64,000 nt of DNA, taken from Myxococcaceae bacterium (GTDB lineage: Bacteria; Myxococcota; Myxococcia; Myxococcales; Myxococcaceae). The position numbers were made by a program, and so were the translations under genes. This document shows, one piece after another, positions 17,087 to 28,107 of the stretch. Under the pieces are notes generated by a model. It was not told the origin of the DNA. It saw nothing but the letters and a program-made list of their open reading frames with translations, and made no database searches. The stretch covers positions 62,001 to 126,000 of the forward strand of contig JAEUJQ010000052.1 of NCBI GenBank assembly GCA_016793095.1, written 5' to 3'. Position 1 is the first letter of the stretch. Each line of letters opens with the position of its first letter.

Positions 17087-17833
17087 TCAGCGGTAGACGA
17101 ACTTCACCTTGTCGCTGCAGATGAAGTACTCGTCGCCGTCCTCGATCTTGCGGCGCTTGATGCGCTGCTTGTTGAACCAGGTGCCGTTCGACGAGCCGAG
17201 ATCTTCGACGAAGAAGTCATTCCCTTCGCGGGTGATGACGGCGTGCTCGCGCGACACCTTGCCGGAGTTGATGACGAAGTCGCAGTGCTTCCCGCGCCCG
17301 ATGACGAAGCGGTCCTTCGCGATCCGGTCCAGCTCTCCGCCCTCGACCATCATGTAGAGCGCGGGAGCCCCGGAGGAGTCGCCGCCGGGATCGTCGATGT
17401 CGATGTTGTCGGCCTCGGGCTCGGGCGCGGGAGCCTGAGGGGCGCCGCCACGCTTGTTCTGAATGAGCCGCTCGAGCTCCGCCGCGGTCTCCAGCACCCG
17501 CTCCTGCACCTCGCGGCGCACCGGATCGTCGTCCATCGAAGGCGCGGGCTCACGCGCGGGCGCTCTGGGAGCCTGCGCCAGCACTGGCGGCGGGCCTCGC
17601 TGAGGCGGGGGACGGGGAGCGGGCGTGCCGTTCGACACCGGCGCTGCTCGGGGCGCACCTTGAGCCGCTCCGGTGGGATCGAGGAACCCGTTGAGGCGGG
17701 CGAACATGAACATCGCCTGGTTGATCAGCGCATCGCGATCGGAGCCCATCTGCGAGGCCATGTCTTCGTAGGCCTGCCAGATGTGGTCGGCGATCGAGAC
17801 CTTACGCGGTGGGCGGCTGCTCGGATCCATCAT
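17087..17833 (-). CDS. FHA-domain protein at the head of the Tad-type operon
   Basis: A 248-residue soluble protein. The N-terminal 60 residues (ADHIWQAYEDMASQMGSDRD then AMFMFARLNGF) look like a small helical domain of the kind that follows ribbon-helix-helix DNA-binding proteins. A Pro/Ala-rich linker follows, then an FHA domain from about 160 to the end (GRGKHCDFVI, SREHAVI, GSSNGTWFN). It is first in a same-strand group with the prepilin peptidase, secretin, CpaF and double-FHA genes. Three FHA domain proteins in one secretion locus suggests phospho-dependent control. Start 17833 or the next codon at 17830 (two adjacent ATGs). Confidence 0.82.
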   Translation of the reverse strand: MMDPSSRPPRKVSIADHIWQAYEDMASQMGSDRDALINQAMFMFARLNGFLDPTGAAQGAPRAAPVSNGTPAPRPPPQRGPPPVLAQAPRAPAREPAPSMDDDPVRREVQERVLETAAELERLIQNKRGGAPQAPAPEPEADNIDIDDPGGDSSGAPALYMMVEGGELDRIAKDRFVIGRGKHCDFVINSGKVSREHAVITREGNDFFVEDLGSSNGTWFNKQRIKRRKIEDGDEYFICSDKVKFVYR

Positions 17834-17905
17834 GTGGTCGGCTCACGGACCGCCTTTGGGCGGCGAACGCTTCGGAAGATAGCCCCAATTCGGCGAGCGT
17901 CCAAT

Positions 17906-19864
17906 CTACCGATGGCACACGACCCCCTCATTCGGCCCCATGCCGCCCCGATTCGCCCGAACGGGATCGAACTCGGCGACGAGGTTCGAGGAGGGATACG
18001 CGAGGAAGACCCGGTGGCGTACCGGCTCGTACACGACGGCGCCGGGCAGCTGCAGTGGCGTCGTCGGGCACTGGTTGGCCACGGTGAAGAGCGTCGTGTC
18101 GATTCTCGAGACCATGGGGGCGAGGGCGCCCTCGACCTCGAAGCTCCACGACACCCCTGTAGCGGGTGGTTGCGTGTCGGCCGCTATCCCGAAGGGGATC
18201 ACCAGCCCGCCCGCGCTCAAGCTCTGCCCTGAGGAGGCCCGGCCAAGCAGCCCGTCCACCGAGCCGCGGACGACGTAGGGGGCCATGGCCCCGGCCCGGA
18301 TGACGACGGAGGTCGCGCCGCACGCGGTGGCAGGCGCGAACTGAATCGAGTCCCCTGCTACGGCGGTCACGACGGCCGCGGGGCATGAGCTGCCACCGAT
18401 GAAGACCAGCGCGTCGCCTGGCAGGGTGAAGGGGGCGAGGAGCGGCGCGGTGAAGGACCGGCCCACGTCGCCTGAGAGCGGAACGCCCACGCCGGACGTG
18501 AGGTCGCCCTGCCACGTGACGGTGATCGTCTGCGAGCGGAGCCGGCCATCCACCAGGGTCGCCGCGAGCTCAGCGTCCTTCGCTCCGCCAGAGACGATCT
18601 TCGGCCCCTCGAGCCAGGTCGTCGGATCGCCCGAGTAGAACCCACGCCCGATCACCGAGGCGGCCGGGTCCTGGTCGATCAGGGACAGCGCGAGGCCGTC
18701 GAAGAACACGATCTCTCCGTTGCTCATCGTCAGCACGCCCAACAGGCCTGGCGTCGCGATCCCGCCCTCGACGGTGACGTTCTTCACCCGGCCTCCGCCG
18801 ACGATGGAGACGCCTCTCACCAGCCCGTCGCTCCAGCGGAGCGGGCGCGGCTCCAGGCCCCCGACCTGCAACGGCCCGAAGGCCGGGGCGCCGGGGCGGC
18901 TTCGCCGGGTGTCGATGGCGGCGATCCCTCCGCACCGCGAGCCGCCACAGGCCTCCTCGTCCAGCACGCCAAAGACGACGGCGCCGGGCGACGTGCCGTC
19001 AACGCCCTCGACCGCGCGATCCGAGATGGCCAGCGAGCGCACAGGCCCCGGGAACAGCAGGGGCACGGCCTCGAGCGTCTCGGGATCGATGAGGCTCGTG
19101 GTCCCCTCGGCTCCGGCGAGCCGCCGCGTGGCCATGAGGAGGCACGGCTTCGCGGGGTTCGCGCAGAAGGGCCGGCCATTCACCGCGCGGCCCTCGAGGC
19201 CCGGCACCGCGAGCATGGCGCTGATGGACGCGCCCGAAACCCGGAGCCGGGTCGAGAGGGCGCCGACCAGTGACGCGGTGGTGCGGGCGCGAAGCCCGCG
19301 CGCTGAAGCCGGGAGCACGAGCTCGAGCACCGACGCGTCCTCGCCGTCGAACGTCGCGACCCACACGCGGCTGGTCTGCGCGTCCACCATCAGGTTGGTG
19401 AGGGCGGTGATCGGCGCGGGTGTCGAGACGCGGCGCAGCTCGCGCAGCTCGGCCAGCTCGACGCCCACGATCGAGAACTCCGCCCCACCCGGCCGCGTCA
19501 CGTAGAGCAGCGAGCCCTTGCGCCGCGCTCCCTCTTCGTAGCGGGTGTCGAGGGACAGGCCCGTCGGGCGATCGAGCACCGGAATCGACAGGGTCTCGAG
19601 TGGGTTGGGCCCGGTGATCGCGAGCCGCCGTGCTCCCACCGCCGTCGGGGAGTCGAGGTTGAGCACCCGCAGCTCGTTGGTGTTGGTCGAGGTGACGAAG
19701 AGGAAGCGATCGACGGACTCGGTGCCGCCGTCCGCGAGCGCCCCGTCCACCAGCCAGTCCACCAGCACGAGATCGTTCGCCCCCACGAACGCGCTGGCCG
19801 TGGACACGCCCGGCTGCTGGCAGCCGAGGAACGTCAGGGAAAGCACGAGGATCAGGCGCGTCAT
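17906..19864 (-). CDS. Large lipoprotein, possible beta-propeller
   Basis: A 652-residue predicted lipoprotein with signal MTRLILVLSLTFLGC (Cys 15). No named domain is evident. Repeated segments such as FLFVTSTNTNELRVLNLDSP, SLLYVTRPGG, RVWVATFDGEDASVLEL and RVFLAYPSSNLVAEFDP have the rhythm of YVTN-type beta-propeller blades, so a propeller is plausible. The start at 19864 overlaps the preceding lipoprotein stop by four bases (ATGA) and is preceded by a GGGGG ribosome site. The pair looks like two coupled surface proteins of related design. Function is unknown. Confidence 0.65.
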   Translation of the reverse strand: MTRLILVLSLTFLGCQQPGVSTASAFVGANDLVLVDWLVDGALADGGTESVDRFLFVTSTNTNELRVLNLDSPTAVGARRLAITGPNPLETLSIPVLDRPTGLSLDTRYEEGARRKGSLLYVTRPGGAEFSIVGVELAELRELRRVSTPAPITALTNLMVDAQTSRVWVATFDGEDASVLELVLPASARGLRARTTASLVGALSTRLRVSGASISAMLAVPGLEGRAVNGRPFCANPAKPCLLMATRRLAGAEGTTSLIDPETLEAVPLLFPGPVRSLAISDRAVEGVDGTSPGAVVFGVLDEEACGGSRCGGIAAIDTRRSRPGAPAFGPLQVGGLEPRPLRWSDGLVRGVSIVGGGRVKNVTVEGGIATPGLLGVLTMSNGEIVFFDGLALSLIDQDPAASVIGRGFYSGDPTTWLEGPKIVSGGAKDAELAATLVDGRLRSQTITVTWQGDLTSGVGVPLSGDVGRSFTAPLLAPFTLPGDALVFIGGSSCPAAVVTAVAGDSIQFAPATACGATSVVIRAGAMAPYVVRGSVDGLLGRASSGQSLSAGGLVIPFGIAADTQPPATGVSWSFEVEGALAPMVSRIDTTLFTVANQCPTTPLQLPGAVVYEPVRHRVFLAYPSSNLVAEFDPVRANRGGMGPNEGVVCHR

Positions 19865-21327
19865 GGAACCCCCGCGTCCGTCGCGCACGAGGGATCACTC
19901 GCCCGAATCAGGCACAGCTGCTGACGGCCGAGGTGAGCGACCAGGCGGGCGCTCTGCGGCTGCTCCAGATCGGGGACGTCGATCACCGCGACCCGGCCGT
20001 CCTGGAAGTTGGTGGTGTAGATCCGGGCGCCGCTGCCGCGACGATCCACCGCGAGGCCGAACGGCTGCACGCCCACTCCCGGCACCTGCGCCACCACGTC
20101 GCCCACGTCGTCGTCGTAGAGCGCGAGCACGCCTGCGCCGGTGCACGTGATCACGACCAGATCGCTCCGGCCCGGGCGGGCCAGCACGACGATCTCGCTG
20201 GGCCCCTCGGGCAGCGGGTTGCCGCGGACGATCTGCAGCCTGGGCTGGTCGCCCATCGGCTCTTCGACGCTCGCGACCATCAGCGCGTCAGGAGACCGGC
20301 CAAGCAGGTACACGCGCCGCTCGTCGGAAGAGAGCGCGATGCCCCGGGAGTCCGAGACGCGGAAGACCGACTCGAGGCCCGAGGAGATGACCGTGCCCTT
20401 CGCCGGGTCCACCAGCCTGACGAGGTTCGCCAGCGGGTTCAGGAAGCGGCCGCTCACGTAGCTCCACCGCCCGCCCACCGCGACCGCGTGCGACGCGCCC
20501 GGCCCGAGGTTCACGAACTGGTCCGGGGTGAGCTGCATCGACTCGGACTGCAGCTTCACGAGGTAGCCCCGCTGCTCCCTCGCAGACCCCAGCGGCGAGT
20601 CGGCCTGCGTAATGTGCGTGACGAGCACGTCGACCGCGGGCTCCTCGGGCTTCCCTTCGGGGAGGGCGACGCAGCGCGACTGCCGGCACACGAACCGACC
20701 GACGCCGCAGTCTTCGGGGCTGCCGCAGGCCCGGGGACGCAGGCCGACCCCGAACGCTCCTGGCGCGCGAGGCAGGGCAGTCTCGGTCTGCTCGAAGGCG
20801 GTGAGCGACGTCGCGCTGGTGCTGCAGTCGCGATCGGCTGAGTTGAAGCACGCCAGCGAGAGCGCCCCGCCCGCGCCGACGGTCAGCTCGACGGCGTGAA
20901 CGCGCTGCCTCTCTGATCGCGTGGGCACGAACAGCCGCCAGCGGTCGGCGCCCAACGACAGGGCCGCCATCTGTCCCGCGAAGGGGGCGATCAACACCGC
21001 GTCGGGCGCGCCTCCATCGGGCTGCGTCGCGGCGCTGCGCAGCGCGGGGAGCTGTGCGACGGGCGAAGAAGGGGTCGCACCGAACGGCGGCAACGGCACA
21101 GGCAGCGCGTCGAGGTTCAGCGCGATCAGCGAGCCACCCGAGAAGCGCTTGTCGAAGTTGGTGGACGCGACCACCAGCAGGCCGTGGCCGCCGTCGGGGC
21201 CGGGGTTGTCGAGGTGGGCGATCGCTGAAGGAAAGTAGAAACGGTCGAGCGGCGTCGGGAGCGACACGTCCACCGCCGGGCACGCGCTCGCGCCCACCGC
21301 CACCGCCACCGCCAGCCATCGGGACAT
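19861..21327 (-). CDS. Lipoprotein with YVTN-like propeller repeats
   Basis: A 488-residue predicted lipoprotein (signal MSRWLAVAVAVGASAC). Propeller-like segments include HGLLVVASTNFDKRFSGGSL, WRLFVPTRSERQRVHAVEL and, near the end, GVQPFGLAVDRRGSGARIYT followed by a TNFQDGRVAVIDV strand, which is a clear YVTN-type blade. A small Cys-rich insertion (ACGSPEDCGVGRFVCRQSRC) around residue 215 looks like the Cys motifs of other lipoproteins in this window. It is followed with a four-base overlap by the 652-residue lipoprotein. It starts 14 bases after glyS. Function unknown; surface-exposed binding is an inference. Confidence 0.68.
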   Translation of the reverse strand: MSRWLAVAVAVGASACPAVDVSLPTPLDRFYFPSAIAHLDNPGPDGGHGLLVVASTNFDKRFSGGSLIALNLDALPVPLPPFGATPSSPVAQLPALRSAATQPDGGAPDAVLIAPFAGQMAALSLGADRWRLFVPTRSERQRVHAVELTVGAGGALSLACFNSADRDCSTSATSLTAFEQTETALPRAPGAFGVGLRPRACGSPEDCGVGRFVCRQSRCVALPEGKPEEPAVDVLVTHITQADSPLGSAREQRGYLVKLQSESMQLTPDQFVNLGPGASHAVAVGGRWSYVSGRFLNPLANLVRLVDPAKGTVISSGLESVFRVSDSRGIALSSDERRVYLLGRSPDALMVASVEEPMGDQPRLQIVRGNPLPEGPSEIVVLARPGRSDLVVITCTGAGVLALYDDDVGDVVAQVPGVGVQPFGLAVDRRGSGARIYTTNFQDGRVAVIDVPDLEQPQSARLVAHLGRQQLCLIRASDPSCATDAGVP

Positions 21328-21340
21328 CGGGACTCGCACG

Positions 21341-23429
21341 TCAGGACTCCGACTGGATCTTCGAGAAGTCGGCGACGGTGCCGAAGAGGCCGCCGATCTC
21401 CATGAGCAGCCGCACGCGGTTCTCCCGCAGCGCCTTGTCATCGGCCATCACCATCACCTTGTCGAAGAAGGTGTCGACGACGGGCCCGAGCGGAACGACC
21501 TTCGCCAGGGCGCCCGCGTAGTCGTCGGCCTTGATGGCGGCGAACGCCGCGTCGCGCACCTTCGACACCTCGGCGGCGAGCACCTTCTCGGCCTCGTCGG
21601 TCAGCCTGGACGCGTCCACCGGCCCCTTCGTGACGTCCTTCGCCTGCTTCTCGACGATGTTCGCCACGCGCTTGAACGTGGCGGCGAGCTTCGTGAAGTC
21701 GGGCCGCGAGACGTAGGCCGACAGCGCCGTGACGCGCTGGTGGACAGCGACCAGATCGTCGGTGCCAGCGGCGACCACGGCGTCGATGATGTCGGCCCGG
21801 TGCTGTTCGCCCCACAGGGGGCGGAGCCGGTCCTGCATGAACTCGAGCACCTGCTGCTTCACCGGCGCCTCCCCCGCCTTCTTCTTCGCGTTCGCGAGGG
21901 TGGGCTCGAGCAGCCTGAGCGACTCGTCGAGGGCAGCCGACAACGAGAACCGGTAACCCTTGCCGATGACGAGGTTGATGACGGCGATGGCGGCGCGCCG
22001 CAGGGCGAACTCGTCCTTCGCGCCGGTGGGGCGCTTGCCGATGGCGAAGAGGCCGCAGAGGGAGTCGAGGCGATCGGCGAGGCCGATGAACGCGCCGGGA
22101 TCCTGCGTGGGCAGGGCGTCGTTCGCCCCGCGCGGCAGGTAGTGCTCGAAGATCGCGAGCGCGACCTCCTTCGGCTCGCCGGCGTGGAGCGCGTACTCGC
22201 GTCCCATCACGCCCTGCAGCTCGGGGAACTCGCCGACCATGCCCGTCTCGAGGTCGCACTTCACGAGCGGGGCCGCGCGCTCGATGGTGCCGCGGTGGGC
22301 GCCCTTCCCTGCCTTGTCGGCGAGAAAGACGGCGAGCGCGAGGATGCGATCGGTCTTCTCGGCCATGTTGCCGAGGCCCTGCACCCAGTTGCGGCGCGCG
22401 AGCTTCGGCAGCCGGTCCTGCAGCGGCGCCTTGCGATCTTCGTCGAAGAAGAAGCGGCCGTCGGTGAGCCGCGCGCGCAGCACGCGCTCGTAGCCCTTCA
22501 CCGACAGCGCCTCGTCCTTCACCGGGGTGTTCGACACGGCGATGAAACGCGGCAGCAGCTTCCCGCTTGCGTCGGTGAGGGAGAAGTAGCGCTGGTGGCT
22601 CTTCATCTCCTGGATGAGGACCTCGGGCGGCAGGTCGAGGTGGCGCTCCTCGAAGGTGCCCACCACCGGGTTCGGCAGCTCGACGAGGTTCAGCACCTGA
22701 TCGACCAGCGCCTCGTCCTCGATGAGCTTCCCGTTGGCCTTCTTCGCCGCGGCGGCGAGGCGCTCGACCAGCATCGCCCTGCGCTTGTCGAGCGAGGGAA
22801 CGACGTGGGCCTTCTCGAGCGCGGCCTCGTAGTCAGCGGGCTTCGCCAGCGTGATGGCGCCCGGGGCGAGGAAGCGGTGGCCGCGGGTCTCGCGGCCGCT
22901 CTTCACGTCCGAGAAGATCACCGGCACCACCTCGCTGCCGAAGAGCGCGACGATCCACTGGAGCGGACGCCCGAACGCGGCCTCGACGTCACCCCAGCGC
23001 ATCGACTTGGGGAACGTCAGCTTCTTGACGCACGCGCCGAGCAGGTCGGGCAGCAGCTCGATCACCCGGCGGCCCTTCTCCTCAACGTCGGCGGCCAGGT
23101 ACTCGCCCTTCGGCGTCGTCACCCGCTTGAGCTTCTCGACGGGCAGCTTCACCGACTCGGCGAACTTCTCGGCAGGCTTCTTCGGTCGCCCGTCAGCCTC
23201 GAACGCAGCCTTCACGGACGGGCCCTGGACCTCCTTCACGACGTCGTCGGTCTTCTCGGAGAGGCCCTCGACGAGGAGCGCGAGGCGGCGCGGGGTGCCG
23301 AACACCTTGATGGCGCCGTGCGTGATGCGGGCCTCGGCGCAGGCGTCGGTGAACAGCCGCTGCAGCTCGCCGAGCGCAGGGACGACGAAGCGCGCGGGCA
23401 GCTCCTCGCTGCCGAGCTCGAAGAGCAGC

Positions 23430-23437
<8 letters not shown>
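21341..23437 (-). CDS. glyS: Glycyl-tRNA synthetase beta subunit
   Basis: A 698-residue GlyS, the usual length of about 690. The N-terminus [18 protein letters not shown] is the family signature. The middle contains [11 protein letters not shown] and [11 protein letters not shown], and the C-terminal part contains [19 protein letters not shown]. It forms the alpha2beta2 bacterial glycyl-tRNA synthetase with GlyQ and supplies tRNA binding through its C-terminal region. The start codon lies inside the last codons of glyQ, an 8-base overlap, so the two subunits are translationally coupled in 1:1 order. Confidence 0.97.
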
Positions 23438-24404
<967 letters not shown>

Positions 24405-24456
24405 GGCGGCGCGCACCCTATATGCGCACCGTCGCTGGGGCGAGGGAGATTGCTCT

Positions 24457-26658
24457 TCAGGGCCCGAGCGGCAGCGAGCCGACGTTCACGATCTTCTCTT
24501 CGGTCTTGTTGGCCGTGATCGTCACCGTGAACGAGCGGTTCTTCGAGTCGGAGTCGATGATGCGCAGCTCGTGAACGCCCGCTTCCAGCGGCAGCTTCAC
24601 CAGCGGCGTCGAGCCCAGCTCGGTCTTGCCCAGGAACACCGAGGCCGACGACGGGTTCACCGTCTTCAGCGTCAGGTAGCCGAGCTCGAGCTTCGCGCTC
24701 TTCGGCGCGACCGGGGGCTCGTCGGAGGGCGCGCTGCGCTTCCTGGTGGTGCTGATGGTCTTCTTGCGCTCCTCCTTCTCCTTCAGCGCTTCCTTGAGCT
24801 CGTTGATCTGCTTCTCGAGCTGGTCGATCTTCTTCGCGTTCTTCTCGGTCTCCTTCTTCCCCTGCCGCGCCTCGATCTTCAGCTGCCGCTGCTCCTCTTC
24901 GAGGCGGTTGAGCTGCTCGATCTGCGCGGTGATCTCCTGCAGCAACGCGAGGCGATCGGGATCGCTGGCGGCCTCTTCGATCTCCTTCTGGCGCGCCTTC
25001 TCCTCGGCGATCTTCCTGTCCTGCTCTTCCTTCTCGATGAGCCACTGCGGCTTCGGGCCGCTGGGGTTGGTGTTCGCGAGATCGATCTTCGAGGGCCCGG
25101 TGTTCACCGGCGGCGGGTCTTCGGCCGGCCCCAGGAGTCCGGCCAGCGGGCCCTTCGTCACCGCCCAGGTGCCACCACCGAGGAAGGCCACCACCAGCAC
25201 CGCGATGGCGATGGTGGCGACCTTGCTCCCGCCGCTCGCGGGCCCCGGCGCGCCCTGCTCGGTGCCGCGCTGGTTGAGATCGACCGGCACCACGCCCTTG
25301 CCGTTCGACTTGCCCTTCGAGGTCGGCGGCAGCGTCTGATCGATCGACGGCTTCGACTTCTTGCCGGTCGGCTCGTCCTCGATGGGCGCGAGGGAGCGGC
25401 GCGACTCGCCGACCTTCGGCAGCTTCTGGCTGCTGGCGCCCTTCGTGCCGACCTGCGGCAGCTTCTGGCTGCTCGCGCCCTTCGTGCCGACCTTCGGCAG
25501 TCGCTGGGACGACGCGCCGGGGGTCTTGAGGCCGGGCCTGGGTGACGGCGTCGCGACGTTCTTCATGCCGGCGCCGTTGGTGATCTTCTTGCGGCCGCCG
25601 CTCGGCGTCTCCTGCTCCTCTTCCTTCAGCCCCTCGACCGCCCGCGACAGGCTGCTCGCGTCTTTGGCCTCGTTGGCGAGATCGAGGATCGACCGCGTGA
25701 GCGCGATCTTGTCGTCGAAGAGCTGCTTCATGAACTCCGCGACCTGCTCCTCCTCGAACATGTCGGGGCACGACTGCTCGATGGCCCGGGCGAACTCCTT
25801 GCCGGTGGCGAAGCGCCGGTTGCGATCCTTCGTCAGGCCCTTGAGGACGACGTTCGAGAGCTGCTCCGAGACGTACGGGTTCACCGCCGCGGGAGGCTGC
25901 GCCTCGCCTTCGACGATCTTCAGCATCATCGCGGCGTCGGTCGGCGCGGTGAACAGCCGCTCGCCGCAGAGCATCTCGTGCAGCATCACGGCGGTGGCGA
26001 AGAGATCGGCGCGCCCGTCGAGCTTCTCGTTCTTCACCTGCTCGGGCGCCATGTACCCCGAGGTGCCCTTCACGATGCCGACCTGCGTGCGGTTCAACCG
26101 GCCTCGCGCCTTCGCGATGCCGAAGTCGATCACCTTCACGTCGCCCGTGTAGGTGATCATCACGTTCTTCGGGCTGATGTCGCGATGCACGACGGGCATC
26201 GCCATGCCGGTGGACGGCTCGGTGAAGTGGTGCGCGTAGTGGAGGGCCAGCGCGGTGTCGCGGATGATCCGCGCCGCGAACCCGGTGGGCACCGGCAGCT
26301 CCTTCTTCGCCGCCCGCTTCAGCACCTGCTCGAGGTTCTGGCCGGCGATGAACTCCATGGCCAGGTACAGCTCGCCTGACTGCGGGTCTTCACCGAGATC
26401 GAAGACCTGGCCGATGTTCGCGTGACTGAAGGCGGCGGTGATGCGCGCCTCGTCGAGGAACATCTTCACGAAGGCCTCGTCGCGCTTCACGTCGGGCAGG
26501 ATCTGCTTCACCGCCACGAACTTCTTGAAGCCGCCAGGGCCCGGCAGGAACGCGAGGTAGAGCTCGGCCATGCCTCCCATCGAGAGGCGCGTGAGGATCT
26601 CGTACTTGCCGATGAGCCGGCCCCGGTCGAAGTCCGAGGCAGGTTTCGCCGAACCCAT
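24457..26658 (-). CDS. Ser/Thr protein kinase with PEGA tail
   Basis: A 733-residue transmembrane Hanks-type kinase. The kinase domain is at about 18-295: Gly loop [12 protein letters not shown], Lys 51 in AVKQI, catalytic HRDISPKNV with Asp 160, DFG at 178-180, and GYMAPEQ. Next come a linker containing three 13-residue repeats ([13 protein letters not shown] type), a membrane helix near 480-500, a Glu/Lys-rich coiled coil (about 540-640), and a PEGA domain at the C-terminus ([20 protein letters not shown]). PEGA domains are surface or periplasmic beta modules. It is a candidate writer of phosphothreonine read by the FHA proteins of the Tad-type locus, but that link is inference. Confidence 0.93.
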   Translation of the reverse strand: MGSAKPASDFDRGRLIGKYEILTRLSMGGMAELYLAFLPGPGGFKKFVAVKQILPDVKRDEAFVKMFLDEARITAAFSHANIGQVFDLGEDPQSGELYLAMEFIAGQNLEQVLKRAAKKELPVPTGFAARIIRDTALALHYAHHFTEPSTGMAMPVVHRDISPKNVMITYTGDVKVIDFGIAKARGRLNRTQVGIVKGTSGYMAPEQVKNEKLDGRADLFATAVMLHEMLCGERLFTAPTDAAMMLKIVEGEAQPPAAVNPYVSEQLSNVVLKGLTKDRNRRFATGKEFARAIEQSCPDMFEEEQVAEFMKQLFDDKIALTRSILDLANEAKDASSLSRAVEGLKEEEQETPSGGRKKITNGAGMKNVATPSPRPGLKTPGASSQRLPKVGTKGASSQKLPQVGTKGASSQKLPKVGESRRSLAPIEDEPTGKKSKPSIDQTLPPTSKGKSNGKGVVPVDLNQRGTEQGAPGPASGGSKVATIAIAVLVVAFLGGGTWAVTKGPLAGLLGPAEDPPPVNTGPSKIDLANTNPSGPKPQWLIEKEEQDRKIAEEKARQKEIEEAASDPDRLALLQEITAQIEQLNRLEEEQRQLKIEARQGKKETEKNAKKIDQLEKQINELKEALKEKEERKKTISTTRKRSAPSDEPPVAPKSAKLELGYLTLKTVNPSSASVFLGKTELGSTPLVKLPLEAGVHELRIIDSDSKNRSFTVTITANKTEEKIVNVGSLPLGP
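25408..25524 (-). repeat. Three tandem 39-bp coding repeats in the kinase linker
   Basis: Units at 25408-25446, 25447-25485 and 25486-25524. The first two are near identical and the third is more diverged. Each encodes a 13-residue unit ([13 protein letters not shown] type) in the flexible segment between kinase domain and membrane helix. The Ser/Thr-rich units could be autophosphorylation sites; that is inference. Confidence 0.85.
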
Positions 26659-26730
26659 GAGCCCGGAAGGCTACCACCGGCTGGTCCAACCTGATCGGAA
26701 TGTCTGCGATCGAATGTGGGGAGAGGTCGG

Positions 26731-27990
26731 TCAGCGATCCCGCCACACGGCCCACGGGGCGTAGGAGTCGCAGGTCGAGCTCGCCGGGTACTGGCCAGCG
26801 GTGACGTTCCAGAACCGGTAGTTCACGCTCCCGGCGAGCAGCGAGGCGAGCTTCCCGGGCTCGACGGAGACCGACGAGGGCCCGCTCGTCAGCTTCTGCT
26901 TCGAGAACACGAGCTTCCCGCAGGTGGCGTCGATGCGGCAGCCGACCGGGTCGCCGTCGCGGGAGATCGTGAAGGGCGCCACGTCGGCCGGCCGGAGGAT
27001 CGCGCCGGCGATGGCGGTGTCGGCCGCGAAGAGGAGCTCGTTCGTCACCGCGTCGCGCAGCACGACTGCGCGCAGGGCCCTGCTCTCGACGGTGCGGATC
27101 ACCACCAGCGCCTTCACCTCGGCGTTGACGGCGAGGCTGGGGCCGCCGAGGCCGCCCGGCAGCTTCACGTCCACCCGGCCCGTGCCGCCCGCGTTCGACA
27201 ACGTCACCTGGAGCACCTCGCCGAGGTACTGGAAGGCCGTGATGCGCCCCTGCCCCGTCTGCAGCACCACGCCGGCGTCGCCATCGCGGGATTCGCTGAA
27301 GAAGCCCATCGAGGTGAAGGTGACGAGCAGCTCGGGGTGTGGGGGGAAGCGGTTGGCGGGACACCCGGCCGTGCAGCTGCCGGAAAGGCACAGCTCGTCT
27401 TTTCCCCTGCAGTCCGCCTGCGAGGTGCAGTCAGCCCCCTTCACGGGGCCGATCTCGACCACGCCCTGCTGCGGCTGGAACTCCTTCGTGACGCAGGTCT
27501 GCACGTCGGGCTGCGGGAAGGACGCCGAGACGCGTCCGCCGTCAACGGGCGCGGTGACCCCGTCGATCTGGTTCACGAAGCACAGCTGCAGCCGGAACGT
27601 CTCGTCGAGGGGCGCGTTCTCGGGCACCAGGCACACCTGGTTGCAGCCGACCCCGGCGACCTGAATGACGCCGTCCCACTGGCGCTCGGCCTGCCCGTTC
27701 GGGGGAATCGCCCTGACGCTGTCGATGATCCCCGCGTCGGGGCACCGGCAACCACGTTCGCAGATGCGCTCACAGCTCTGGCATTCACACGGCAGGTCGT
27801 CGAACGAAAACCACTGCCCGCCGACGCTCCGCTGCACCGTCAGGCCGAGCTGGCCCTTCGTGTCGTTGACGAGGAGCTGGTCACGCCCGCCGTTCTTCAC
27901 GCGCAGGGTGACGGGCGAGGGCGTCGCGGGCGAGCACCGGCAACCGCTGGCGGCGGTCACCAGGACGACGAGTGGCAGAAAAGCACGCAT
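26731..27990 (-). CDS. Cys-rich lipoprotein of unknown function
   Basis: A 419-residue predicted lipoprotein (signal MRAFLPLVVLVTAASGC). Residues about 50-90 hold a dense Cys cluster (CECQSCERICERGCRC), and another lies near the middle (CTSQADCRGKDELCLSGSC), of the disulfide-knot type seen in myxobacterial surface proteins. The rest is predicted beta-rich without a recognised domain. It is divergent from the VWA lipoprotein gene (117-base gap), whose neighbour also encodes Cys knots, so the three may serve one surface structure. The start at 27990 gives the signal peptide; a longer reading would enter the intergenic region. Confidence 0.6.
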   Translation of the reverse strand: MRAFLPLVVLVTAASGCRCSPATPSPVTLRVKNGGRDQLLVNDTKGQLGLTVQRSVGGQWFSFDDLPCECQSCERICERGCRCPDAGIIDSVRAIPPNGQAERQWDGVIQVAGVGCNQVCLVPENAPLDETFRLQLCFVNQIDGVTAPVDGGRVSASFPQPDVQTCVTKEFQPQQGVVEIGPVKGADCTSQADCRGKDELCLSGSCTAGCPANRFPPHPELLVTFTSMGFFSESRDGDAGVVLQTGQGRITAFQYLGEVLQVTLSNAGGTGRVDVKLPGGLGGPSLAVNAEVKALVVIRTVESRALRAVVLRDAVTNELLFAADTAIAGAILRPADVAPFTISRDGDPVGCRIDATCGKLVFSKQKLTSGPSSVSVEPGKLASLLAGSVNYRFWNVTAGQYPASSTCDSYAPWAVWRDR

Positions 27991-28107
27991 CCGTGACGCG
28001 GGTGTCGTAGGCAGGAGCGTGGCCAAACGCAATCGGCTGAAAGAAACAACGCACTTGTCGGTCATGTCCTGGCCTTGCATGGTTCCGGCGATGTCCTCCA
28101 TCGTGTG

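Noticed and set aside
28007-28025. GG-N10-GC pattern resembling a sigma-54 promoter upstream of the lipoprotein at 26731-27990
   Set aside because: In DNA this GC-rich the pattern is expected by chance and the surrounding consensus bases are poor.
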